Shown: one piece after another, positions 35,820 through 46,131 of the stretch
Position numbering within the stretch: position 1 is the stretch's first letter
How the letters are laid out: every line of letters begins with the position of its first letter
From: Ctena decussata
Lineage: Eukaryota > Mollusca > Bivalvia > Lucinida > Lucinidae
Reading direction: 5' to 3'
DNA length: 64,000 nt
Assembly (NCBI GenBank): GCA_963989385.1
Contig: OZ022502.1
Location: forward strand, 51,329,454 to 51,393,453
The notes under the pieces: model-generated
Databases searched by the model: none
What the model was told of the DNA's origin: nothing
The model's input: only the letters and a program-made list of their open reading frames with translations
Program-made: the position numbers and the translations under genes

Positions 35820-37316
35820 TTGGGACACCTAAAATAATAAAGGGGGGGTATCAATAAGGTGGGTTTTCTGCATCCTACCAAAGTTTTATTTTTTTGACTG
35901 ATGGTATACTCCAGTGTGTCTAGTTTATTGAACCATATGTGACTTTGCACGGAAAGCCCTACTTACTGAGCTATGGGTCCACAGAAGTGGGTGGGGTAAT
36001 CCAACATGGTTTTAGCCTGTCTTGTAAAAACATTCTCATTTGGTAGAAGAGTACAGCAGACAGACAGGATTTGATAAAATGATTAACAGAACATCTAAAC
36101 TATATTTCCATATCATTTTATTTGGTTTAATTTGAACAAATGTTGTCAAAAAAGACTTCCTTTGACATTCAACATTTTTTGATATTTTTGTCCTCAATTT
36201 TCAATATTTCTTGGCCTTATGGTTAAATAAACAGACCAGTTGTCATCAAACTAATGTCAAGGAAGCACCCTGACCAGGACATTCGGATGATGTGACCAGA
36301 ATTTCACAATGACCTAGTTTTCATGGTCGACTAAACACATTAACTTGCTCAGAAGATGTTTTTTCATTTAATTTTGACCTAGAATTACGAACCTTTGGCC
36401 AAATTACTATTTTAACTGCTATATTATGCCCTACACCCCCGTCACTAAAGGTGAAAGAATACATATTGGCTTCAGATCGGATCTCCTTGGCGTCTGCATC
36501 TGTGTCTGGGTCACATACTTGGACCTTGGAAACAAGGTCAAGGTCAGATTTTGATGACCTTGACCTTGTTTCCAAGGTCACAGAAGGACTTAATATGTGA
36601 CACATACACAATTGCAGATGCCAACGAGATCCGCACTGAAGCCAATATGTATTCCCTCACCTTTAGTGGCAGGGGCGTGGGGCATAATATAGCAGTTAAA
36701 ATAGTAATTTTACCAAAGGTTCGTAATTCTAGGTCTAAATAGAAAGAAAACCATCTTCCAAGCAAGTTTATGTGTTCAGTCGACCATGAAAACTATGCTA
36801 TTGTGATATTCTGGTCACATCATCTGAATATCCTTCTCAAGGTACTTCCTTCACATGAGTTTGATGATAACATGTCTGTTCATTTAACAATAAGGCCAAG
36901 AAATATTGAAAGTTGAGGTCAAAAATATCAAAATATGCTAAATGTCAAAGGAAGTCTTTTTTGACAACATATGTGCAAATTAGACCAAATAAAATGATAT
37001 GGAAATATAGTTTAGATGTTCTGTTAATCATTTTATGAAATCCTGTCTGTCTGCTGTACTCTTCTACCAAATGAGAATGTTTTTACAAGACAGGCTAAAA
37101 CCATGTTGGATTACCCCACCCACTTCTTTGGACCCATAGCTCAGTAAGTAAGGCTTTCCGCGCAAAGTCACATATGGTTCAATAAACGAGACACCCTAGA
37201 GTATAACATCAGTCAAAAAAATAAAACTTTGGTAGGATGCAGAAAACCCACCTTATTGATACCCCCCCTTTTCCATTTGTCCCAAATGGAAATTTCATTA
37301 TTTTTGGGTGTCCCAA
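35820..37316. mobile_element. Foldback transposon, 1497 bp, TA target duplication
   Basis: Ends TTGGGACACC and GGTGTCCCAA, flanked by TA (35818-35819 and 37317-37318). The two arms are complementary almost to the centre at about 36555, where CAAGGTCAAGGTCA faces TGACCTTGACCTTG. Arms are ~740 bp, with a small extra CCATTTGTCCCAAATGG hairpin in the right arm only. The TA target and TTGGGxCxCCC-type end suggest Tc1/mariner. No coding capacity. Confidence 0.9.
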
Positions 37317-37694
37317 TATATACGCACATTACTCTAATAATGCAATGTCAAAGCACACATCAGCTAAGGCAGAAAAGGTCCAAATGCCTTATGTGCAGGC
37401 TGATCTGAGCCATTCCATCCTTCTGGCCATCCTGTATGTATCTGCAAACTAGGCTTCATAGAAAGCAGTGCAAACGCAAGCCTTCAGATATCGGAAGAAC
37501 CGTAAGGAGTGTATGGATAAATTTTTCTAAGGGAAGCAACTCTACCATTTTCAGTTTTGCCTCCCTTCTCATTGCTGGTTCAACTCTTAAAGAATTTGCT
37601 CCTAGAGGCGAAAACACTTCCCATACAGAGTAGACCCCATTTCAAAATGGATATGTCATCCTGGACATCAGTCTAATTTGAAGAGAGTCTTCGC

Positions 37695-37840
37695 GGTCGG
37701 CATGGAGATAGCTTAGTCTTAGCTACACTTAAAGCGCACAGGGAAGACTATTGACTGGGCAAATGTCCAGTCTGATCTGAGTCTTGGCATGGCGCACATG
37801 CCACACTGTTGGTTTTGGTGTGTGTTGCGACTAATATATA
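37695..37840. mobile_element. GAGCCGCGACACGA MITE, half copy
   Basis: The right half only: AGCTTAGTCTTAGCTAC, GGGCAAATGTCCAGTCTGAT, then GCCACACTGTTGGTTTTG. The left half is missing. Another right-half fragment lies at 38860-38960. Confidence 0.7.
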
Positions 37841-37969
37841 CTGTGGCATCCCACTGGAATAGTGAGCATCCCAATGAATTCTGCCATCTGCACAATCTCT
37901 TATTTTCTTTCTCCACAAAGGTTTTAGGTTGTGACATCTCACTAGGATAATCTTTAAGAGATAATAATA

Positions 37970-38335
37970 GAACCAATTTATCATATGACGTCGCATCTGC
38001 GAGTGTAATAAAGCCATGCATTAAAAACAATAATCCACAAGTGGATTAAATATGCAAATAATTACGCCGTAATGTTATGCGTTGACGTCCATAAAACGTT
38101 GCGTTTTCTTATGGCAAATTCGTGACGTTTTAATGCAAAATTTGCTGATAAAATGCGATTTTAGTGTCATATGATAAATAGAATCTTGCATTTGTGCTCC
38201 TGTATTATTGAATTTATTAAACTCGTTGGTGAAAACGATAAGATGCTCGGCATAGCCTCGCATCTTATCTTTTTCCCCAACTCGTTTAATAAATTCAATA
38301 ATACATGAGCACTCATGTAAGATCCTCTATTTAAC
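37970..38335. mobile_element. Hairpin element (TTATCATATGACGTC family), copy 1
   Basis: Shares >85% of words with 42670-43022 and partly with 46755-46995. The core (38173-38335) is a palindrome: TATTATTGAATTTATTAAAC and GTTTAATAAATTCAATAATA, with GATAAGATGCTCGGC / GCGAGGC at the tip. The upstream part contains AAAACGTTGCGTTTTCT and CGTGACGTTTTARTGCAAAA. Confidence 0.75.
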
Positions 38336-40168
38336 ACACACCGTGAATGTAAATCATTTTCCAAGATGACTCAAAAATGATGCTGCAACTTTCTTCTTGA
38401 GAGAAATGAGAATAGAATAATCACCTTGGACCTTGCAAATGCATTTGTAACAAGGAACAATCAACAAGATAACAGTAATAACACAAAGACTAAAAAGCAA
38501 CATGTAATAATAAAATAATTAAAAATTTCCAAGATTAAAATCTATAAATACCATGTTCACTGAAATTCATTCTTATCTTACAGCTTCTAACAAAATCAGC
38601 TTAAAACTTCTTTGATTCCCTCAACCAACTCTCAACATTTACAAACTGTAAACCAGAAAATATTTGTAAGACTTCTGTTTCTTGTAAAAGGCAAAGTTTT
38701 GCAAAAAAATAAATAAAAACTATCATGAACTGCTTATGCCTCTGCTAATCCAAAGAAACATTATTGTAGTAACTCAGCTATAAGATATAGCCAACTTATA
38801 ACCAAATATATAAACACAGTACAAGGTCAGTTATTAATAACTTAATAATTTGCTACAGCGGAAACTATGATTAGACAGGGCGGATGCTCAGGCTGATCTG
38901 AGTCTTTGCTGGGCGAACATGCCACTTTGTTGGTTTTGTCGTGTTGCGCTTGTATAAGCCTTTAGCTAGACTGTACAGATGCACAAACATGTTAAGTCTC
39001 ATTGTTTACAATAAGCACCCAACCTGCTTCTGCTAGCTCATTACTTAAGAATTGAAATTTGATTTTTCAGCATTCATCGTGTGATGAAGCCAATTGGAGG
39101 AGTTAAAACTCCAAGCAGAAGCGCTTCTTGTAAAATTTTAGCCACGCCCACTAGCTTCTTCACAAGATGAACACTGAAAAACCAAGTTTTTATTCTTATA
39201 TTTACACTTTATTTTTAGACCCCTCCTGTGCTGTTTTCGTGGTAATTGCATGTAGAATATGCAAAATATGCGTCAAAACAAGATAGTAACGACGCATTCG
39301 GCCATTACGCTGAACAACCGTAGCCATAACATGGCATCAATCAAACGTTACATAGACCAATCAAGACGTTTGTTTACCTTAGACTTTGCTTGACGACAAC
39401 ATCACATGATCAACTGACGTTCATCGGTGTATGAAGCCAGTTGCTCTCAAAGGTTTCTCTATGGGAAGTCAGTGGCAAGTGTAAATATTTCACAATCAAC
39501 TATCAAAACAAACAGACATTTTACTATTTTTGTACTGTTACACAGCCAAAACTAATTGTAATTATTTGAAAATAAAGCATGTTTTAAGGACAGCAAGAAG
39601 TACCGTATATGCACCAAACATTCTAAAACCTCAAAACTATTCAGGTTTTTCAATTCCCAATTATATAGCATGTTAGAATTTACCTTCTACACAAATTAAA
39701 AGCTGTCACACCACAAGAAAGACTATGTGTGTTAATATAAACAACTAGGTTTTGCACACATCCCTAAAACACTGAGCAATACCAATGATCAATTTATTTA
39801 TCTATTACACTCAGTTTGGATGAAAGATGGTGGAGAAGTGGTAAAATGCCTAAGAACTCTGATTTATCCATCCTATATATGAGCAGGTTCACAAACCAGC
39901 ATATATTATGGAATATAATAGCTGTTTCCAATGTTTAAATACCAGTTTAAACCAACAAGGGGGACAACTAGCCTAATGTAAATCTAAGTCAGACCTAAAA
40001 ATTTGGTATGAGATGGGTTTTCCCTTCTAAAACAATCCCAAAATTCTAGGTCCACATTATAAGATGAGCTATATTTTTGGTATTGCTTTGGAAGATGAAA
40101 ATCCCTGTCTTATAACCGTCAGTGATTGCCCCTAGAATTGTATCTCAACACCTCTTACGGTACTGTGC
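38336..40168. other. Unassigned AT-rich DNA, ~1.8 kb
   Basis: Contains the half MITE at 38860-38960, an imperfect inverted pair near 39050-39190 (TTTTTCAGCATTCATCGTG / AAGATGAACACTGAAAAACC) and a hairpin unit at 40012-40130. No gene. Confidence 0.45.
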
Positions 40169-40251
40169 AACAGAGCTCCAAATAAGGTGGGCTCTTGAGG
40201 ATAATTCTGCAATATTTTTTTCTTATATCTTAATAAAAAAAGTTAAGTTGT

Positions 40252-41831
40252 CAGAGCTCTAGATAAGAGGGAGTATTTGGTAATAATTAGGGATAATTTT
40301 TGTTAATTCTGCATAAAAACATATGTTGTGACCCCTCATCTGAACCGTCTCGACGAGACGGTTCAGATGAGGGTCACTACATATTGTTTCAATGAGAAAT
40401 GAGAAAAATTATCCTTAACTAGAAATGTTTTTCGGAGAAAAACTGATGTCCCCCCACCAGCCCATTTCCCATCCCCTCTAATGAATAAAAAGTCTGAACA
40501 AGTAAAATATCTAGACAAGTTTGGAGAAAATCCATCCACTGGTTCTTAAGATATCCTACATAGATGACTATGACCTTGAAAATGAGGTCAAGGTCACCAA
40601 AATCAAATCACCTCTTAAACTTGTCCAAATGATTGATCCATGCAAGATTGGTGAAATTCCATCCATTGGTTCAGGAGATATAGTGGGTACAAGAAAATGT
40701 CATGTAAGTCCTCCAGTGACCTTGAATATGAGATCAAGGTCACCAAAATCTAATCAGCTCTTAAACTTGACCCAATGATGTATGCATGCAAGTTTGGTGA
40801 AATTCCATCCATTGGTTCAGGAGATTTAGTGGGTACAAGAAATTGTCATCTAAGTCCTCCAGTGACCTTGCAAATGAGGTCAAGGTCACCAAAATCTGAT
40901 CAGCTCTTAAATTTGTCGCAATGATATATCCCTGAAATTTTGGAGAAATTCCATTCATTGGTTCAGGAGATATAGTGATTACAAGAAATTGTCATCTACG
41001 TACTCCAATGACCTTGAAAATAAGGTCAAGGTTACCAAAATCTGAAAACCTCTTAAACTTGTCCCAATGATGTATCCATGCAAATTTGCCGAAATTCCAT
41101 CCATTGGTTCAAGAGATATCACTGGTACAAGAAATTTTCATCTAAGTCCTCCAGTGACCTTGAAAATGAGGTCAAGGTCACCAAAACCTAATCACCTCTT
41201 AAACTTGTCCCAATGATGTATCCATGCCAGTTTGGTGAAATTACATCCATTGGTTCAAGATATATAGTGGGTACAAGAAATTATCATCTATGTCCTCCAG
41301 TGACCTTGAAATTAAGGTCAAGGTCACCAAAATCTAATAAGCTCTTAAACTTGTCCCAATAATGTATCCATGCAAGTTTGGTGAAATTCCATCCATTGGT
41401 TCAAGAGATATCACTGATACAAGAAATTTTCATCTAAGTCCTCCAGTGACCTTGAAAATGAGGTCAAGGTCACCAAAACCTAATCAGCTCTTAAACTTGT
41501 CCCAATAATGTATCCATGCAAGTTTGGTGAAATTCCATCCACTGGTGAAAGAGATATCGCGCATACAAGAAATTGTCATCTATGTCCTCCAGTGACCTTG
41601 AAAATGAGGTCAAGGTCACCAAAATCTAATCAACTCTTAAACTTGTCCCAATAATGTATCCATGCAAGTTTGGTGAAATTCCATCCATTGGTTCATGAGA
41701 TATCGCGCATACAAGAAATCTGTCACAGGGACGCCGACGCCCGGGATCCGCACTGAAAACAATATGTCCCCCCTCACCTTTGGTGGGGGGACATAATTAT
41801 CATCAAATACTCCCTCTTATCTAGAGCTCTG
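40252..41831. mobile_element. CAGAGCTC palindromic MITE split by a Helitron-like element
   Basis: The left arm CAGAGCTCTAGATAAGAGG and right end CCTCTTATCTAGAGCTCTG match. The core is GTGACCCCTCATCTGAACC-GTCTCGACGAGAC-GGTTCAGATGAGGGTCAC. The right arm is interrupted at 40419-41796; removing the insert restores TTATCCTTA-ATTATC, the expected complement of the left arm. Other copies: 43449-43648, 43806-44001, 44631-44828, 50410-50578 and, in part, 41880-42008. Confidence 0.85.
40419..41796 (-). mobile_element. Helitron-like element with ~147-bp tandem array, copy 1
   Basis: On the minus strand the end is hairpin GTTTTTC-TCC-GAAAAAC, ATTT, CTAG, then host T: the Helitron 3' layout. The other end is TTATGTCCCCCCACC after a host A, giving A/T insertion. 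Eight or so units of ~147 bp each carry CCTCCAGTGACCTTG, GAGGTCAAGGTCACC, TAATCAGCTCTTAAACTTG and GAAATTCCATCCATTGGTTC. No Rep/helicase frame. Resembles pearl/HINE elements of bivalves (inference). Confidence 0.75.
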
Positions 41832-42008
41832 GTTGTGTCTCCTCATTAGATTCCTCTCTGAGAGACAATCCCAATGTGATATGTTGTGACCACTCATTAG
41901 AACTGTCTAAGCCAGACAGTTCCAATGAGGGGTCACAACATATGTTTTGGTATATGCAGAAATACTGAATTGAATTATCCCTTCTCATTTGGAGCAGTTC
42001 TCTGCTAA

Positions 42009-42669
42009 CACCATGGTAAAGGCTAAATTCTGGCGACAAATTTTGTGCCACTCAAACCAAAGAGCATGTTGTTGGCTTATCTGAAACTTCGTTGTGGCCA
42101 GAGGCCATTATATGGCCGTGCCCATAATGTATCTTAATCATGTAGCTAGAATATCGTTAAATGTAAATGAAATGATGGTCAAAATTAATTTGAACCCACA
42201 CTACAATACCTTTGTCTGGTCAATACTCATTTAGAATAACAAAATATGTACAGCAATCAATGATGGCTGATAATGTATAAACTTCAAAATTGTTATGTTG
42301 ATAATCCTGGACATCAATGAAAATGAAAATCAAATGGAAAAAATTTATGTCTTCATCTTTTAAAATAAATGATACTGCTGCTCTAGATCTATACGAACTT
42401 AAATGGTATTTTAATCACCAATAACTTGTGCAGATTTACAATGAAGGATCCATATTAAAGCACGCCTTTCAAAACCTAAGCTTCACAGCACAGACATTCT
42501 TCAAAGTAATACCTTATCCAAGTATAACCAAACATTAGTTGTAATACTATGGGGTCTGTAAACGGCTCATGTTCAAATCTCTCAAAACAGACCCACATCT
42601 TGCGTTCTCCACTTCACTAGCAAACCTGCCATAAGCAATACACAGTCAGCCAATGCCGTATTTATTTGG
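42009..42669. other. Unassigned DNA
   Basis: No gene or repeat could be named here. Confidence 0.45.
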
Positions 42670-43022
42670 CTATTTATCATATGACGTCTCTTCTGAGAGT
42701 GTAATAAAGCCATGCATTAAAAATGATAATCCACTAGTGGCTTAAATATGCAAATTACGTCATAACGTTGTGCTTTGACGTCCATAAAAACGTTGCGTTT
42801 TCTAATGGCGAAATCGTGACGTTTTAGTGCAAAATCTGCTAATAAAATATGATTATGCGTCATATGGTAAATAGAATCTTGCATTCGTGCTAATGTATTA
42901 TTGAATTTATTAAACTTGCTGGGGAAAACCGATAAGATGCTCGGCAAAGCCTCGCATCTTATCTTTTCCCCAACTCGTTTAATAAATTCAATAATACATG
43001 AGCACTCATGTAAGATCCTCTA
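42670..43022. mobile_element. Hairpin element (TTATCATATGACGTC family), copy 2
   Basis: Near-full copy of 37970-38335 with the same order of words and the GATAAGATGCTCGGCAAAGCC hairpin tip. A partial third copy lies at 46755-46995, where the hairpin arms have changed (CATTTCATATCAAATTTATG). Confidence 0.75.
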
Positions 43023-43448
43023 TATATAAAACTGTTTTTGTATTTCTAAAATGATCTGAAATTGGGTTTTCCCTTCCAAAACAATCCCAAAAATTTAGAT
43101 CTTTCGGATTGTTTTGAGAGGGAAAATCCCCATCTTAAAACCACAGAAATATGGTATGTGGACAGTCAGTATTTTGATAGCCTAGCAAATCCAGGCACTC
43201 TAATATACAGTTGGGTTGTTTTTTCATAGTACCGTCAACTCTCAATTTCATATTTAGGTGTAGGAAAACAAACGCTAGTCTTTATGACTTCCTTCAAAAG
43301 CCATTCAAGGTGCTTGATTTTTCATGTTGATTTTTCATGCACCTAAGAACAATAAAATAATATTGTTTTAGATAAAGTGTTGAAACAGATATGATACCAC
43401 AAATACAAAGAACTGATTATGATCTTCAGAAATGAAAAGAACCATTAT

Positions 43449-43648
43449 AAGAGCGCCAGATAAGAAGGGGTAATAGGGATAATTAAGGAATAATTTTCTA
43501 TAACTCCATGAAAAGGTTTTTTTAGGTTGTGACCCCTCCTTTGAATAACCATCTTGCCGAGACGGTTCTAATGAGGGATTACAAAATATGTGTTCACTTT
43601 AATTATGTCATAATTATCCTCATAAACCCCACCTTATCTGGAGCTCTG
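43449..43648. mobile_element. CAGAGCTC palindromic MITE, copy b
   Basis: Arms GCCAGATAAGAAGGGGTAAT and ACCTTATCTGGAGCTCTG. The core GTGACCCCTCCTTTGAATAA...CGAGACGGTTCTAATGAGGG is diverged on one side. Confidence 0.8.
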
Positions 43649-43805
43649 ATTTATGAGAACTTCAAATAAGAGCATTCACAAAAATTTTCCCTTCTACAGT
43701 GCACAATCCACAATCCAAGAGAGAAAACACAAACATGGCAGGCTAAAATAACACTTGTTGCATATGACATTTTTGCTGGTTTTCTTGTGAAGTGGCTCAT
43801 AGTTC

Positions 43806-44001
43806 CAGAGCTCAAGAAGGAGGGGATACTGAGGATAATTAGAATATGATTTTTCTTATTTCTCTGAAAAACGTATGTTGTGACCCCTCATTAGAACCGT
43901 CTCGCCGAGACGGTTCTAATGAGGGGTCACAATATGTTTTTGTTGAGAAATGTGGAAAGTTATCCCTAAATTATCTCTGTTACCCTTTTATCTTGAGCTC
44001 T
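43806..44001. mobile_element. CAGAGCTC palindromic MITE, copy c
   Basis: The core is a perfect palindrome: TTGTGACCCCTCATTAGAAC-CGTCTCGCCGAGACG-GTTCTAATGAGGGGTCACAA. The perfect core suggests a young copy. Confidence 0.85.
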
Positions 44002-44630
44002 CTCAAACACTCTGAAATACTGATTAATCATGAAACGACAGCTGCTGTTTTATAATATCCCAACATTATTATCCCATCTTGGCAACTCTGTTTTAACCAT
44101 CCATGCGATCTCAGCGTGATCTTCAGTAGAAAAACGTTGTATGTTTTGTCTGATGGTATATACAATGAACCACAAAAATAGTCTTCCTCTATTCACTACT
44201 TGATGGCTGTGATCACTAAAATGAGAAAATACACATGCACATATAAGTTTTATATATATATATATTTCTTTAAGAAAATGCTTCTACGTTCTTTCCATCT
44301 AGTCCTTTACCCTACCCCCTGAATTTCTGAAAATGTTTTTGTGAATGCCCATCTCTTGATCTCTAGTTTCTTAAGAGAAAGGGTATATTTTTGACAGACT
44401 GTCAATCAGTATATTCATTGGGCTATAAAATGGAGGGGGTTCCTCCGAACACCCCAGAAATCTAGATCCATCTTACAAGGCAGAGCTAGGCTAGTGGGAT
44501 TGTTCTGAAAGGAGAAATCCATCTTAAAATTACACCACACTAATAACTTTGTTTCTGAGACAGACAAAAGCCTGCCTTATAGATGAATTATTTAGGTAGA
44601 TCCAGATATGAACCCATCAGCCATCAGACT

Positions 44631-44828
44631 CAGAGCTCCAGACAAGAAGGGGTAACAGGGATAATTTAGAGATAATTTTTATATTTCTACATCAAACATA
44701 TGTTGTGACCCCTCATTAGAACCGTCTCACCGAGACGGTTCAAATGAGTGGTCACAACGTATGTTTTTGTTAAAAAATAAGAAAAATCCCTGAATTATCC
44801 CTGTTAGCCCATCTTATCTGGTGCTCTG
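44631..44828. mobile_element. CAGAGCTC palindromic MITE, copy d
   Basis: Arms CAGAGCTCCAGACAAGAAGG and CATCTTATCTGGTGCTCTG; the core is GTGACCCCTCATTAGAACC / GGTTCAAATGAGTGGTCAC. Confidence 0.85.
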
Positions 44829-45087
44829 CCATCTTATCTGGATAAGTACCATCTGCAAGGGTTTGTTGTGGTAAAAGGGCTTTTTCTGTTTTACATCCTT
44901 GTCATAAACAGGTATGTATCACCATAGTTGTAATTATGTTTGCGGAGACAAAATATTGCCATTTAACACTTTTGGGTAGTTTTAATTGACCTTCCTCAAT
45001 AATCATTTAGAGAGAGTGAGTGAGCAAATTCATACCTTTCATAGTAGCCCCACTACACAGTGTATTAAAAATAGTCCGCCAATTTTC

Positions 45088-45335
45088 ACTTCCTGCTGAG
45101 ACGGTCCACCATATTTGTCTTCTGCCCAGACTGCCTGCAATCTCTTGCTTCCTTCCAAGACTACAGTCAGCGAAAAATGGCTTCCTGCCGAGACTGTCCC
45201 ATGATTCTGCTTCCTGCTGATAGTCTCGGCAGGAAGTAGAATCACTCAGACAGTCCCGGCAGGAAGCCATTGTTCATGCACAGCAGTCTTGGCAGGAAGC
45301 TAGAGATCACAGACGGTCTCAGCAGGAAGCGAAAA
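45088..45335. repeat. Cluster of inverted CTTCCTGCYGAGACNGTC motifs
   Basis: About four copies of CTTCCTGCYGAGACNGTC-like sequence read one way (45089, 45117, 45146, 45180), then four read the other way as GACNGTCYYGGCAGGAAG (about 45218, 45250, 45282, 45312). The switch is at about 45205. This is a nested palindrome made of ~30-bp units. No coding sense is apparent. Confidence 0.75.
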
Positions 45336-45462
45336 CTGGCAAATTAGTTTATACCCTGTGCACTAAGGGAAAAAGCTCACCTACATGAAAGCAAATACCA
45401 GTCTGCTGGCACTGTCTCTCCAGGAGAAATGGCAGCCACACCATCAGATGGAACACATCTTA

Positions 45463-45712
45463 AGGTGAATGGGTACACTTTAAGGGGCAGAAACTCTACC
45501 ATTTATATTTTTGTCTCCCTTCACTAGGGAACAATTCTTGAAGGGAAGAATTAGCTCCTAGAGGACCAAACTCTTTCCTTTATTGGCAGATCCCTTTTTT
45601 GATCGGTTTTGGTGTCCAGGGAAGCAAACTGGGTGTCATAAAAGTTGTCTCCCTTTGACAAATGACGCAAAATTATGAAGGTATACCCATACACTTCAAG
45701 ATACCTCATCAG
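45463..45712. repeat. GGAAAGAATTTGCTCCTAGA hairpin repeat, two partial units
   Basis: AAGGTGAATGGGTACACTTT at the left and AGGTATACCCATACACTTCA at the right are near-inverted, with GAAGAATTAGCTCCTAGAGG inside. It lies just downstream of the EEP stop codon, so it may be transcribed as 3' UTR. Confidence 0.65.
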
Positions 45713-45930
45713 TAGTATCTTGATTTTTGGTAGCTATGGGTTAACAGCCCTTTCAGGAATATTTCTCTTATACTGAGCCACCTTTTAATCATAGGTAGGC
45801 AAATAACCAGAAAGCTTGGAGGGAAAATCATCCCATCTCCCTTAGCAGAACGTGACTTTCTCATACCTAAGTCAGGCTAAAATCAAAGCAGCTAAAGCAG
45901 CAGCAGTTAAAACTTACATGAATTAAATAC

Positions 45931-46131
45931 CTATTTAAAAGAGAAGACAGCTTTAATGGACACATGGTCTGAAGGGAAGTAGCAGTTGGGTGTTCCACCA
46001 GTTTCCATGATTTTATCTTTCGATGCTGTCTCTAGGACTCCTACAGCATCGAGACTTGAGGAGCTGTAGAAGATATAATCCACACACGCACACATCACAC
46101 GATTGAATGAGGTGATGACTGGATCTGCACC
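45931..46131 (-). CDS. EEP gene coding exon 9 (DYIF and SDH motifs, stop)
   Basis: 201 nt including TAG at 45933-45931, residues 1096-1161. The acceptor is CTTTTGTAG. Encodes CVDYIFYSS and CYFPSDHVSIKAVFSF: the late Asp1113 and the terminal Asp1150-His1151 pair of EEP nucleases. The protein ends 10 residues after the His, as usual for the family. No polyadenylation signal could be assigned with confidence; a TTTATT on the plus strand near 45579 (AATAAA on minus) lies inside a repeat. Confidence 0.87.
   Translation of the reverse strand, partial: GADPVITSFNRVMCACVDYIFYSSSSLDAVGVLETASKDKIMETGGTPNCYFPSDHVSIKAVFSFK

Noticed and set aside
43449..44828. I-SceI-like words (GGGTAACAGGGATAAT) in the CAGAGCTC MITEs
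   Set aside because: Similar but not the 18-bp site, palindromically placed in MITE arms, and no homing endonuclease is present; taken as coincidence.
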